This document shows, one piece after another, positions 1 through 5,717 of a stretch of 6,977 nt of DNA (position 1 is the first letter of the stretch; each line of letters begins with the position of its first letter). Position numbers and translations under genes: made by a program. Under the pieces are notes generated by a model. The model did no database searches and had not been told where the DNA came from. It saw only the letters and a program-made list of their open reading frames with translations. This stretch comes from Thermomicrobiaceae bacterium (GTDB lineage Bacteria; Chloroflexota; Chloroflexia; Thermomicrobiales; Thermomicrobiaceae): contig SLFF01000337.1 in assembly GCA_007124395.1 (NCBI GenBank), positions 1-6,977 on the forward strand, written 5' to 3'.

Positions 1-1
1 G

Positions 2-388
2 AAGATCACCCAGATTCTGAACCAGAATCCGGAAGCGCAGATTCTCGGCGGCCTGGGCGGTCAGTACTTCATCGAAGAGCTGGAGCGCGGCGCCGTCGGT
101 ACCATGACCGGGTTTGCCTTCACCGAGGCACTCATCGAGATGTATGACCTGTTCAATGCGGGCAAGCAGCAGGAAGCTCGGGATCTCTTCTACAAGTACA
201 CCCCGATCCTGCGCTATGAAGGCCAGGCGAACGTGAGTGTCTCTATCCGTAAGGAGATCCTCAAGCGCCGGGGTGCGATTAAGAACGCCGATGTTCGGTC
301 CCCGGGTGCCAAGCTGGATGCGCCGGGCATGGAGGAACTGACCAAACTGCTCGACTACACCGTTCAGGTGACGGGCAACCCGCTCTAG
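2..388 (+). CDS. DapA/NanA-family lyase or aldolase, C-terminal part (5' end outside window)
   Basis: Only the last 128 codons are present, ending at TAG 386-388; the gene enters from the left edge with no start. The segment GGLGGQYFIEELERGAVGTM followed by a helical tail (MYDLFNAGKQQEARDLFYKY, then an IRKEILKRRGAI-like stretch) matches the C-terminal end of the TIM barrel and the helical domain of the dihydrodipicolinate synthase/N-acetylneuraminate lyase superfamily. Members are usually near 300 residues, so roughly 40% is visible. Family enzymes form a Schiff base between a barrel lysine and a 2-oxo acid, usually pyruvate, and catalyse aldol addition or cleavage, or dehydration; they are cytosolic. 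The Schiff-base lysine and the substrate-selecting residues lie upstream of the window, so true DapA cannot be separated from sugar-acid dehydratase/aldolase paralogues. The family call is firm and the substrate unknown. A hairpin terminator follows 27 bp after the stop. Confidence 0.88.
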   Translation, partial: KITQILNQNPEAQILGGLGGQYFIEELERGAVGTMTGFAFTEALIEMYDLFNAGKQQEARDLFYKYTPILRYEGQANVSVSIRKEILKRRGAIKNADVRSPGAKLDAPGMEELTKLLDYTVQVTGNPL

Positions 389-415
389 CCCCAGCAGGTT
401 TCAAAGGCAAGCGAT

Positions 416-441
416 AGCCGGGATGTGATTGCGTCCCGGCT
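416..441 (+). terminator. Intrinsic-type terminator after the DapA-family gene
   Basis: A perfect 8-bp inverted repeat, AGCCGGGA (416-423) and TCCCGGCT (434-441), encloses a 10-nt loop. It is followed by a short, interrupted T-rich run (tttctgctgtt). It lies 27 bp after the lyase stop codon in the correct orientation. The weak U-tract lowers the certainty of efficient termination. Confidence 0.65.
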
Positions 442-628
442 TTCTGCTGTTAGACCAAGTTTCATTTTTACTGTCGGTAGTTGGGCAGCTCCGTCTGCCC
501 CGGATCCACCGATGCGTTCGCCGCGTACCCGGTTGCTGTTCAGGGCCACACGGAGGTGACCGACTACCGGTCGTCAACTCCAATGAGATCTGCTTTAGGC
601 TGCTTGAAACGTTGTGCAATCCGGGGAG
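442..628. other. Non-coding gap between convergent genes, with several inverted repeats
   Basis: No credible gene is seen here; short open frames on both strands have unlikely compositions and lack good start signals. Two hairpins stand out. GGGCAG (483-488) pairs with CTGCCC (495-500) around a 6-nt loop. GACCG (558-562) pairs with CGGTC (568-572) around a 5-nt loop, and this stem extends outward to 555/575 through two G-U pairs that exist only in plus-strand RNA. CGGTAGT (475-481) is complementary to ACTACCG (563-569), so the second hairpin and this long-range helix exclude each other. No long U-tract follows either hairpin. This could be a 3' untranslated or structured RNA region, or chance in GC-rich DNA. 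Confidence 0.35.
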
Positions 629-641
629 CTAGCGTCCCCCG
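622..641 (-). terminator. Weak hairpin over the stop codon of the receiver-repeat gene
   Basis: CGGGG (622-626) and CCCCG (637-641) can pair around a 10-nt loop that includes the TAG stop codon (631-629 on the minus strand). An alternative register pairs GGGGA with TCCCC. No U-tract follows on the minus strand, so this is at best a weak or factor-assisted end signal for the signalling operon. Confidence 0.2.
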
Positions 642-1573
642 ATGAAGCGGCGAAGACCTCGACGTGGCTCCTGCTTCGGAACGTCTCGGCGTCTTCGAAA
701 GGCTTCGTTGAGGCGGTACTCGACGTCTGGCTGTCTCAGGAGCAGGTGAAATGGGCCGACCTGACTCACCTGGGATCCCTCTGATTTGGCAACCCCGCCA
801 ACCACTGCGATGTCATCGAACTCGGCAATGCTTACCGCCTCGGCAGCAAGCTGATCGAGTTCCCTTCCGAGTGTCCGGAGGAAGTCCTCGTACCCCGTGA
901 GCATAAGTTCTGACTTCGGACGATCCCAGGGTTCCTCGTTGCGCGACTCAAATGCGCGGGCAACCATATGCGGGAAGTCAGAGTCCGGAAACTCCAGCGC
1001 TTCGGGTTCGCGAATTCCCCGACGCTGCGCTCGAACCAGAAATCCCCCGGCCACTTCTACAAGATTTGCCGTGCGGTAGTGATACTGATCGAGCTGGCGA
1101 CCGATGACTCGCAGGCGGTTCTGATAGGTTGGCTGGCGCAGGTCGTCCGGCACCATCACCGCTCTTCGCTGGTAGTACGGTGCATTGTCAGGACGATCTG
1201 AGCTCTTGATGAAATTAGCCACCCGTTCAACCAGCGTCTGGGCTGAATCAGGTTCGGAACGAGGCAGGTAATCGAGAATTCCCTGACGGAACGCGGCCAC
1301 GGCGACACTTTCGGTGCTCGCGCCTGATGTCATGATCACCGGTAAACGTGGCTTCCGTTGCCGCATTTGAACCAGAGCTTCCACCCCGGTCATATCCGGC
1401 AATTCATAGTCGATAATGCAGATGTCGCACTGATTGGCTGCAACCCAGAGGATCGCATCTTCACCTCGCTGGAAGTGAACGGGACGAGGCATCAATAGGC
1501 GGTCCATCATCTGTATCATGGTTCGGAAGTACGCCGGATCATCGATGAGTGCGAGTATCACAGGCCTTGGCAC
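629..1573 (-). CDS. Receiver-domain protein with a duplicated, unrecognised C-terminal module
   Basis: A 314-residue soluble protein. Residues 1-120 are a response-regulator receiver: acidic pair D11/D12, phospho-acceptor D55 (in IIDYELPDM), and T82 in the switch position. The usual invariant lysine is replaced by R105 (DYLPRS). Residues 150-299 match no domain I recognise and contain two diverged copies of one module (150-215 and 228-299). Each starts Y-x3-LRxxGRxLDQ and ends with D-x7-AF-x2-R-x3-P at identical spacing. There is no helix-turn-helix, GGDEF, EAL or kinase motif. GTG 1573 is chosen as start because GGAGGA (1582-1587) lies 8 nt upstream and the receiver fold begins at once. An earlier in-frame GTG at 1603 would add ten residues without that site. 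It starts 4 nt after the stop of the upstream CheY-like gene, implying translational coupling. The likely role is an aspartate-phosphorylated output protein for the nearby kinase; what it acts on is unknown. Confidence 0.85.
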   Translation of the reverse strand: MPRPVILALIDDPAYFRTMIQMMDRLLMPRPVHFQRGEDAILWVAANQCDICIIDYELPDMTGVEALVQMRQRKPRLPVIMTSGASTESVAVAAFRQGILDYLPRSEPDSAQTLVERVANFIKSSDRPDNAPYYQRRAVMVPDDLRQPTYQNRLRVIGRQLDQYHYRTANLVEVAGGFLVRAQRRGIREPEALEFPDSDFPHMVARAFESRNEEPWDRPKSELMLTGYEDFLRTLGRELDQLAAEAVSIAEFDDIAVVGGVAKSEGSQVSQVGPFHLLLRQPDVEYRLNEAFRRRRDVPKQEPRRGLRRFIGGR

Positions 1574-1577
1574 GTAG

Positions 1578-2015
1578 TTAGTCCTCCGATGCCTCGGTTG
1601 CACGTTTCATGGCAGACCAGTACAGAAGTGTATTGCCAAGAATCGCCCGGATATCGTGCATATAGCTCGGTTTGCTGATGTAACCGCTGGCGCCCAATTC
1701 ATACGCTCGGGCGACGTCAGACGACAACTCAGACGACGTCAGCATTACAACAGGGATGCGCTTGAGCCGGCTATCTGCCTTGAGCTTTTCCAGTACCTGG
1801 AATCCCGAAAGCCCGGGCATATTAATATCAAGCAGAATCAGGTCAGGCAGTGAATCGCAGGTGTCCAGAACCTCGAGGACTTCCTCGGGATCCTGGAAAG
1901 CACGTGAGTGGACGGCATGTTCAGTGTCCCGGAGTGCCCGGGTGATAAGAAGGATGTGATCGGGATCATCATCTACCAGATAAACTTCCAGGACGGCTTC
2001 TTCGGGTGCGTTCAT
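1578..2015 (-). CDS. Single-domain response regulator (CheY/Rcp1-like)
   Basis: A 145-residue stand-alone receiver with every catalytic residue: acidic cluster D15-D17, phospho-acceptor D63 (LLDINMPG), T93 (MLTSS) and K115 (GYISKP). There is no output domain. The tail with a YW pair (132-133) and the long alpha-4 region resemble the Rcp1-like single-domain regulators that partner phytochrome-type and other multi-PAS histidine kinases; that resemblance is by eye. The protein should accept phosphate from a kinase, most simply the adjacent PAS kinase, and act as a phosphate shuttle, sink, or protein-binding switch. ATG 2015 is the only usable start, since an in-frame TGA lies ten codons upstream. 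The ribosome site is poor (GAAAG about 13 nt away). A good promoter lies just upstream at 2042-2069. It is 77 bp downstream of the kinase and 4 bp upstream of the receiver-repeat gene. Confidence 0.93.
   Translation of the reverse strand: MNAPEEAVLEVYLVDDDPDHILLITRALRDTEHAVHSRAFQDPEEVLEVLDTCDSLPDLILLDINMPGLSGFQVLEKLKADSRLKRIPVVMLTSSELSSDVARAYELGASGYISKPSYMHDIRAILGNTLLYWSAMKRATEASED
1582..1587 (-). promoter_or_regulatory. Shine-Dalgarno site that fixes the GTG start at 1573
   Basis: GGAGGA on the minus strand, within the last codons of the preceding gene, 8 nt before GTG 1573. It is by far the best ribosome site near this start and argues against the upstream GTG at 1603. Confidence 0.75.
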
Positions 2016-2041
2016 CGGATAACACCAACTTTCTGCATACC

Positions 2042-2069
2042 ATCATAGCAAGTTTGTCGATTGCGTCAA
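2042..2069 (-). promoter_or_regulatory. Sigma70-type promoter for the two response-regulator genes
   Basis: Read on the minus strand, TTGACG (2069-2064) and TATGAT (2047-2042) are separated by 16 bp. Each hexamer matches the consensus at five of six positions. The expected transcription start is near 2035, giving a leader of about 20 nt before ATG 2015. It lies wholly in the gap after the kinase gene, so the regulators can be expressed apart from the kinase. Confidence 0.65.
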
Positions 2070-2070
2070 T

Positions 2071-2088
2071 GTCACATCACATAGTGAC
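2071..2088. promoter_or_regulatory. Inverted repeat next to the -35 element, possible operator
   Basis: GTCAC (2071-2075) and GTGAC (2084-2088) form an inverted repeat, with a nested TCAC-ATA-GTGA (2077-2087). It directly abuts the -35 of the regulator promoter, with its centre about 44 bp upstream of the predicted start, where an activator contacting RNA polymerase often sits. There is no T-run, so it is not a convincing terminator for the kinase gene. The binding protein is unknown. Confidence 0.35.
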
Positions 2089-2092
2089 GAAA

Positions 2093-4309
2093 TCAGGAGA
2101 GTGTAAACGAGATTCTGGTCCCCTCTCCTTCACCTGATTCCAGCCAGAGGCGACCGCCATGTGTGGTGACGATGCGAGAAACGATCGCAAGACCCAGTCC
2201 GGAACCATTCGGATTCAAGCGCTGCCCGCCTGGCAATCGCGAGAACATACCGACTGCGGATGATTGGTACTCTGCTGGAATACCTATCCCATTGTCCTTG
2301 ACGGAGATCTTCCATCCATTGTCCTCTGTTTCACAGGAGATAACAATGTCAGGGGTCCTGTTTCTGGGCGTGTACTTGATTGCGTTGTCCAGCAAATTCA
2401 TGAAAAGCTGGGACATTCTCGAGTAGTGGGCCTGCACCACGGGCAACTGATCGACAATTTCGATCTTCGCGTCTCGGGCACTCGAGGTTCCGCTCAGTTC
2501 GTCGACGATTTCGGAAACGAGTTTGTGCAGATCGACGGCATGGCGGGATCCCTTTTCGGTTCGCCCGATGCGCGAGAGTTCCAGCAACCCGGTCAGCATC
2601 GCCTGCATGCGCCGGACATTGGCATGAATCCGTTCGAGGTAAGCCCGGCCAGTGTCGTCCAGATGGGCCTCGTAGTCTGTCTGGATGATCTCGGCGATGC
2701 CCTGAATGGATATCAGCGGTGAGCGGAGATCGTGTGACACGGAGTAGATGAACGACTCCTGCTCGGCGGTTGTGTGTTCCAGTGCAGCGGTTTTCTCCTC
2801 CAGAAGATCCACGAGTTGTTGCAACGCCTCTTCGTGACGCCGGTGTTCCGAGATGTCCAGTACCGCCCCAACCATCGCTATTGGAGTGTCTTCGTGATCG
2901 CGGACGACTTCTCCCGCGCCTCGCACCATGCGAACCGAACCGTCTCGCAGGACGATGCGGAAATCTATGTCATAGGTTGAGTTCGATTTCGGAGCCGCTT
3001 CGATCGCCATGCCGAGTTGTTCCCGGTCTTCAGGGTGGACTGCGCTCATGAAGTCATCAACCGTCGGTGGATTTTGCGGATCTTCTTCCCTGTCGAGCAA
3101 CCGGTACATTTCGGGTGACCAGAGGAGTTGATTGGTGCTGAGGTCCCACTCGAAACTGCCGAGGTTCGTCAGTTGCTGGGCACGTTCCAGCGCGAGCTGA
3201 GCGGCTCGCGCTTCGGTAGCGGCGTGTTTCGCCTCGGTGATGTCGCTGGCTACAACCCAGATATCCCCATCTTCATCAGCGCTATCGATCGGGATCAGTT
3301 TGATGCGCATTTCCACACGTTCACCGTCTGGCTGTATGGCGGTAAACTCTCCTTCTTCAGCCGTGACTTGCCCGTGCCGAGCCGAGTCGATCTGGTCCTG
3401 AAGAAGTTGCTGGTCTTCTTCGGCAATCAGCGATGTGATGAGTTTCCCGCGGAGCTCGTTCTCCGGATACTCCAGTATCTCGACCGTCGCCGGGTTTACC
3501 GATTCGATAACTCCATGCCTGTCGATCGAGATGACGATGTCCTGGTTGTTGTGGACGAGTGCGGTCAATCGTGCGTACTGTTTTTCAGCGGCATGCTGAA
3601 AATTTCTGAGTTCGGTGATGTCCCGATAACTCCAGAATCGGCCGAGAATCGAATTATCCTTATCCAGAACCGGAGCACTATGACGGAGCAGGACTCGGCC
3701 GTCGCGCAGGAGGAGTTCATCCTCGGCGATATCCCGCGAGTGATCATAGGTCTGGAAACCTTCGAGGAATACGCCGTCTGGATCGACCACCATCTGTGAC
3801 GTGACCGCGCGTACAGCCTGAATCGATCTGCGCTCCATCACCTCTCGAGGAATGCCCCAGATGGTGGCGTAGCGCTCGTTCCAGAACAGGATCTCGCTCT
3901 CGGGAGAGACGATCACGATTCCGTCCATGGACACATGATGTTGAGCGGACAATAGCGCGGCTCGAAATACCCGGTCCCGGTTGTCGATCAGGTCTGCGGA
4001 GGTATCCCGAACCGTGCATTCGAGTATCGGTTTCGCGGACGTCCACGGAACATGGAACTGAAGAGCGACATCGGAACCATCGGTATCCACCGTGAAACTC
4101 TGCTGATCGAACCAGGGTCGTTCGCCACGATCGAGCTGGCCTATACCCAGTGAGAATGCTGGTTGCAGGTGAGATGGAAGCAGATCGATGAACGAGGTGC
4201 CGACTGGAACGTCGCGTTCGCTGCCCGGCAGCCAGTCGAAACTGCCACTGGCAGAGCGAACAATTCCCTGTGTGTCGATTGAGAACTTGCTGATAACCGA
4301 TGCGTCCAT
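2093..4309 (-). CDS. Cytoplasmic multi-PAS sensor histidine kinase
   Basis: A 738-residue soluble kinase with no signal peptide or membrane segment. Its order is a divergent PAS-like region (about 1-107), PAS (about 120-235, with SMDGIVIVSPESEILFWNE), PAS (about 245-360, DIVISIDRHGVIESVNPAT), PAS_3-type PAS with PAC tail (about 383-490), a short coiled coil (490-518), HisKA and HATPase. The phospho-acceptor is H526 in SVSHDLRSPL. The ATP-binding boxes are N box LLDNAIKYT (N642), G1 DNGIGI (672-677), F box MF (688-689) and G2 GSGLGLAI (702-709), so it should be active. It has no fused receiver, and the two receiver genes downstream are the obvious targets. The kinase style (SVSHDLRSPL, SRLPGG, IVTTHGGRLWLES) resembles phytochrome-type and other PAS kinases that use Rcp1-like regulators. 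No cofactor cysteine or GAF domain identifies a light, haem or flavin sensor, so the signal is unknown. ATG 4309 gives a complete first PAS-like region, though its ribosome site is weak. Confidence 0.95.
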   Translation of the reverse strand: MDASVISKFSIDTQGIVRSASGSFDWLPGSERDVPVGTSFIDLLPSHLQPAFSLGIGQLDRGERPWFDQQSFTVDTDGSDVALQFHVPWTSAKPILECTVRDTSADLIDNRDRVFRAALLSAQHHVSMDGIVIVSPESEILFWNERYATIWGIPREVMERRSIQAVRAVTSQMVVDPDGVFLEGFQTYDHSRDIAEDELLLRDGRVLLRHSAPVLDKDNSILGRFWSYRDITELRNFQHAAEKQYARLTALVHNNQDIVISIDRHGVIESVNPATVEILEYPENELRGKLITSLIAEEDQQLLQDQIDSARHGQVTAEEGEFTAIQPDGERVEMRIKLIPIDSADEDGDIWVVASDITEAKHAATEARAAQLALERAQQLTNLGSFEWDLSTNQLLWSPEMYRLLDREEDPQNPPTVDDFMSAVHPEDREQLGMAIEAAPKSNSTYDIDFRIVLRDGSVRMVRGAGEVVRDHEDTPIAMVGAVLDISEHRRHEEALQQLVDLLEEKTAALEHTTAEQESFIYSVSHDLRSPLISIQGIAEIIQTDYEAHLDDTGRAYLERIHANVRRMQAMLTGLLELSRIGRTEKGSRHAVDLHKLVSEIVDELSGTSSARDAKIEIVDQLPVVQAHYSRMSQLFMNLLDNAIKYTPRNRTPDIVISCETEDNGWKISVKDNGIGIPAEYQSSAVGMFSRLPGGQRLNPNGSGLGLAIVSRIVTTHGGRLWLESGEGEGTRISFTLS

Positions 4310-4337
4310 GAAGTCAACCGTTCCCGGGTAACTGAAC

Positions 4338-4366
4338 CTGACGATGTTGCAGATACTCCCTATGGT
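4338..4366 (+). promoter_or_regulatory. Candidate promoter for the aminotransferase gene
   Basis: CTGACG (4338-4343) and TATGGT (4361-4366) are separated by 17 bp. The -35 matches TTGACA at four positions and the -10 matches TATAAT at four. It would give a leader of about 115 nt that includes the 4444-4456 hairpin. Match quality is modest. Confidence 0.35.
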
Positions 4367-4468
4367 AACAGCATGGCGGGCCGAGTGTAGCGATCGCTGC
4401 CCGGCAGGAGTCGCCGTGCCCGTGTATCATCCCGGGAAACAACGCGCCGGAGGCGCCAGTCTCCATCA

Positions 4469-4478
4469 AGAGGAAGGA
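4469..4478 (+). promoter_or_regulatory. Ribosome binding site of the aminotransferase gene
   Basis: A purine run containing two AGGA units (4471-4474, 4475-4478) ends 11 nt before GTG 4490. It is slightly long-spaced but the only good site nearby, and it supports the GTG start rather than the in-frame GTG at 4520. Confidence 0.55.
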
Positions 4479-4489
4479 ACGTCAGAACC

Positions 4490-5635
4490 GTGGAATCGTT
4501 CTACCGACCATCAGACGGGGTGCAGCGAATCGTCGAAAAGTCCGAGCGCCCTTCCACACGCCCCGGTCCCGAGATCATCTCGCTGGCAACCGGAGACCCG
4601 GATTTCGAGACACCCGCACACATTCGCCAGGCGCTCCACGATGCAATCGATTCCGGCTATACGCACTACATCGATGGGCGCGGCGATCCAGAGCTACGGG
4701 CAGCCATCGCAGCTGAAGCTTCCCGGTTAACCGAGAAGCCTGTGACCGACGCCGAGATCTGCATTACGCATGGCGGGGCGGGATCACTCTCTTCGGCGAT
4801 TCTGGGAACGGTGAACCCCGGCGATCGAGTGTTGATTCTGGAGCCGACCTATTCATCCTATGCCGATTTGCTCTGGCTCATCGGGGCCGAGCCGGTATTT
4901 CTGAAGCAGACCGACGATTTCCACCTCGATCTCGACATCATTCGTGCCGAGGCACCGAATGCGCGCATGATCATCGTCTGTCATCCGAACAACCCGACCG
5001 GCGTGGTCTATACCCGGAGTGAGCTGGAAGAGCTGGCGGAGATCGCCCGGGAGCATGATCTGCTGGTGATGTCGGATGAGGCCTACGAAGCGCTGGTGTT
5101 CGATGGAGTCGAGTTCGCCTCCACGCTGGCGATCCCCGAGCTGCGCGAACGTCTCATCTATTGCCAGACGTTCTCCAAGCGGTTCGCAATGACTGGATGG
5201 CGTCTGGGGTACATGATCGCGCCGGCAGAGATCATCCGTCATGCTTCAACGGTTCACCGCACATTCAACGGTTCCGGGAACGCCGCCGTCCAGCGAGCGG
5301 CGCTTGCCGCGCTGACGGTTCCGTCGGATGCCCCGGAGCAGATGCGGCTGGAGTACCAGGCCCGTCGGGAGATCGTCGCCGAGCTCATGGCCGGGACACC
5401 CGGTGCCGAGATCCGTGAGCCAGACGGGTCCTTCTACTATTTCATCAAGGTCACTGCGCCGAACGCGCCGGACGATCTGGTTGCCGCCGCGCTGGAGCAT
5501 GGTGTGGCGATTCGCGCCGGCACCGAATACGGCCCCAGCGGCAAGGGCTACTTCCGGATTACCTTTGCTACCGATCGTGAGCAGCTCAGCGAGGGCGTTC
5601 GGCGACTGCGCCGGATGATCGAAGCCTGGGTTTGA
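4490..5635 (+). CDS. Class I/II PLP-dependent aminotransferase (aspartate aminotransferase-like)
   Basis: A 381-residue cytosolic enzyme of normal family length. Fold-type I landmarks appear in order: GDPDF (35-39), the YxxxxG-type substrate loop (HYIDGRGDPELR, 59-70), NNPTG (167-171) with N168 contacting the cofactor, SDEAY (195-199) with D196 for the PLP pyridine nitrogen and Y199 for its O3', the PLP-binding lysine K230 in TFSKRFAMTGWRLGY, R238, and the substrate-carboxylate arginine R356 in YFRIT. It transfers an amino group between an amino acid and a 2-oxo acid, probably with 2-oxoglutarate/glutamate as one pair. The sequence resembles the AspC/PatA-like group (aspartate or prephenate aminotransferases), but substrate cannot be assigned from motifs. 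GTG 4490 is supported by the AGGA site upstream. It is followed by an IclR regulator 82 bp later, so local control of its pathway by that regulator is plausible. No defect is seen. Confidence 0.95.
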   Translation: MESFYRPSDGVQRIVEKSERPSTRPGPEIISLATGDPDFETPAHIRQALHDAIDSGYTHYIDGRGDPELRAAIAAEASRLTEKPVTDAEICITHGGAGSLSSAILGTVNPGDRVLILEPTYSSYADLLWLIGAEPVFLKQTDDFHLDLDIIRAEAPNARMIIVCHPNNPTGVVYTRSELEELAEIAREHDLLVMSDEAYEALVFDGVEFASTLAIPELRERLIYCQTFSKRFAMTGWRLGYMIAPAEIIRHASTVHRTFNGSGNAAVQRAALAALTVPSDAPEQMRLEYQARREIVAELMAGTPGAEIREPDGSFYYFIKVTAPNAPDDLVAAALEHGVAIRAGTEYGPSGKGYFRITFATDREQLSEGVRRLRRMIEAWV

Positions 5636-5653
5636 GCCGGTCCCAGTGCTTAA

Positions 5654-5682
5654 TTGACATTGCAGGCCCGAAAATCTAGACT
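5654..5682 (+). promoter_or_regulatory. Strong sigma70-type promoter for the IclR gene
   Basis: A perfect -35 TTGACA (5654-5659), an optimal 17-bp spacer and -10 TAGACT (5677-5682, four of six). This is the closest to consensus in the window. The start of transcription should fall around 5689-5691, which bears on the choice of IclR start codon. It lies 19 bp after the aminotransferase stop, so the regulator need not depend on read-through. Confidence 0.7.
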
Positions 5683-5717
5683 CAGCGTGTGTGAGCAATG
5701 TGAAACAGGTATTCGCG

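Larger units (their letters stand above)
4310..4489. promoter_or_regulatory. Divergent control region between kinase and aminotransferase genes
   Basis: This 180-bp region holds no gene. It must contain the promoters of both flanking genes. Visible elements are two facing copies of TTCCCGGG (4321-4328, and as CCCGGGAA at 4431-4438), a perfect 10-bp palindrome AGCGATCGCT (4389-4398), and a small hairpin GCGCC-GGA-GGCGC (4444-4456) in the expected aminotransferase leader. I could not find a convincing minus-strand promoter for the kinase by eye. Confidence 0.5.

Noticed and set aside
401..632. Short open frames on both strands in the gap between the lyase and the signalling block
   Set aside because: Compositions are not protein-like, one needs a rare start codon, there is no ribosome site, and one spans the lyase terminator.
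2071..2088. Inverted repeat as terminator of the kinase gene
   Set aside because: The stem is only 5 bp, has no T-run on the minus strand, and directly precedes a good promoter; an operator role fits better.
2163..3799. Several plus-strand open frames of 60-223 codons opposite the histidine kinase
   Set aside because: They are antisense shadows of a gene with complete PAS, HisKA and HATPase motifs, and show no domain or ribosome site of their own.
629..4309. Signalling block as a foreign island of lower GC
   Set aside because: Hand counts of single 60-base lines in the block range from about 47% to 62% and overlap the flanks (57-77% in sampled lines). No integrase, tRNA edge or flanking repeat is seen, so transfer is not supported.
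2093..4309. Kinase as a bacteriophytochrome or LOV photoreceptor
   Set aside because: There is no GAF or PHY domain, and no PAS domain shows the NCRFLQ-type flavin-binding cysteine motif; only the kinase core and the Rcp1-like partner recall phytochrome systems.
5626..5646. CTGGG/CCCAG hairpin across the aminotransferase stop as a terminator
   Set aside because: The stem is only 5 bp with an 11-nt loop, it overlaps the coding end, and it lacks a U-tract.
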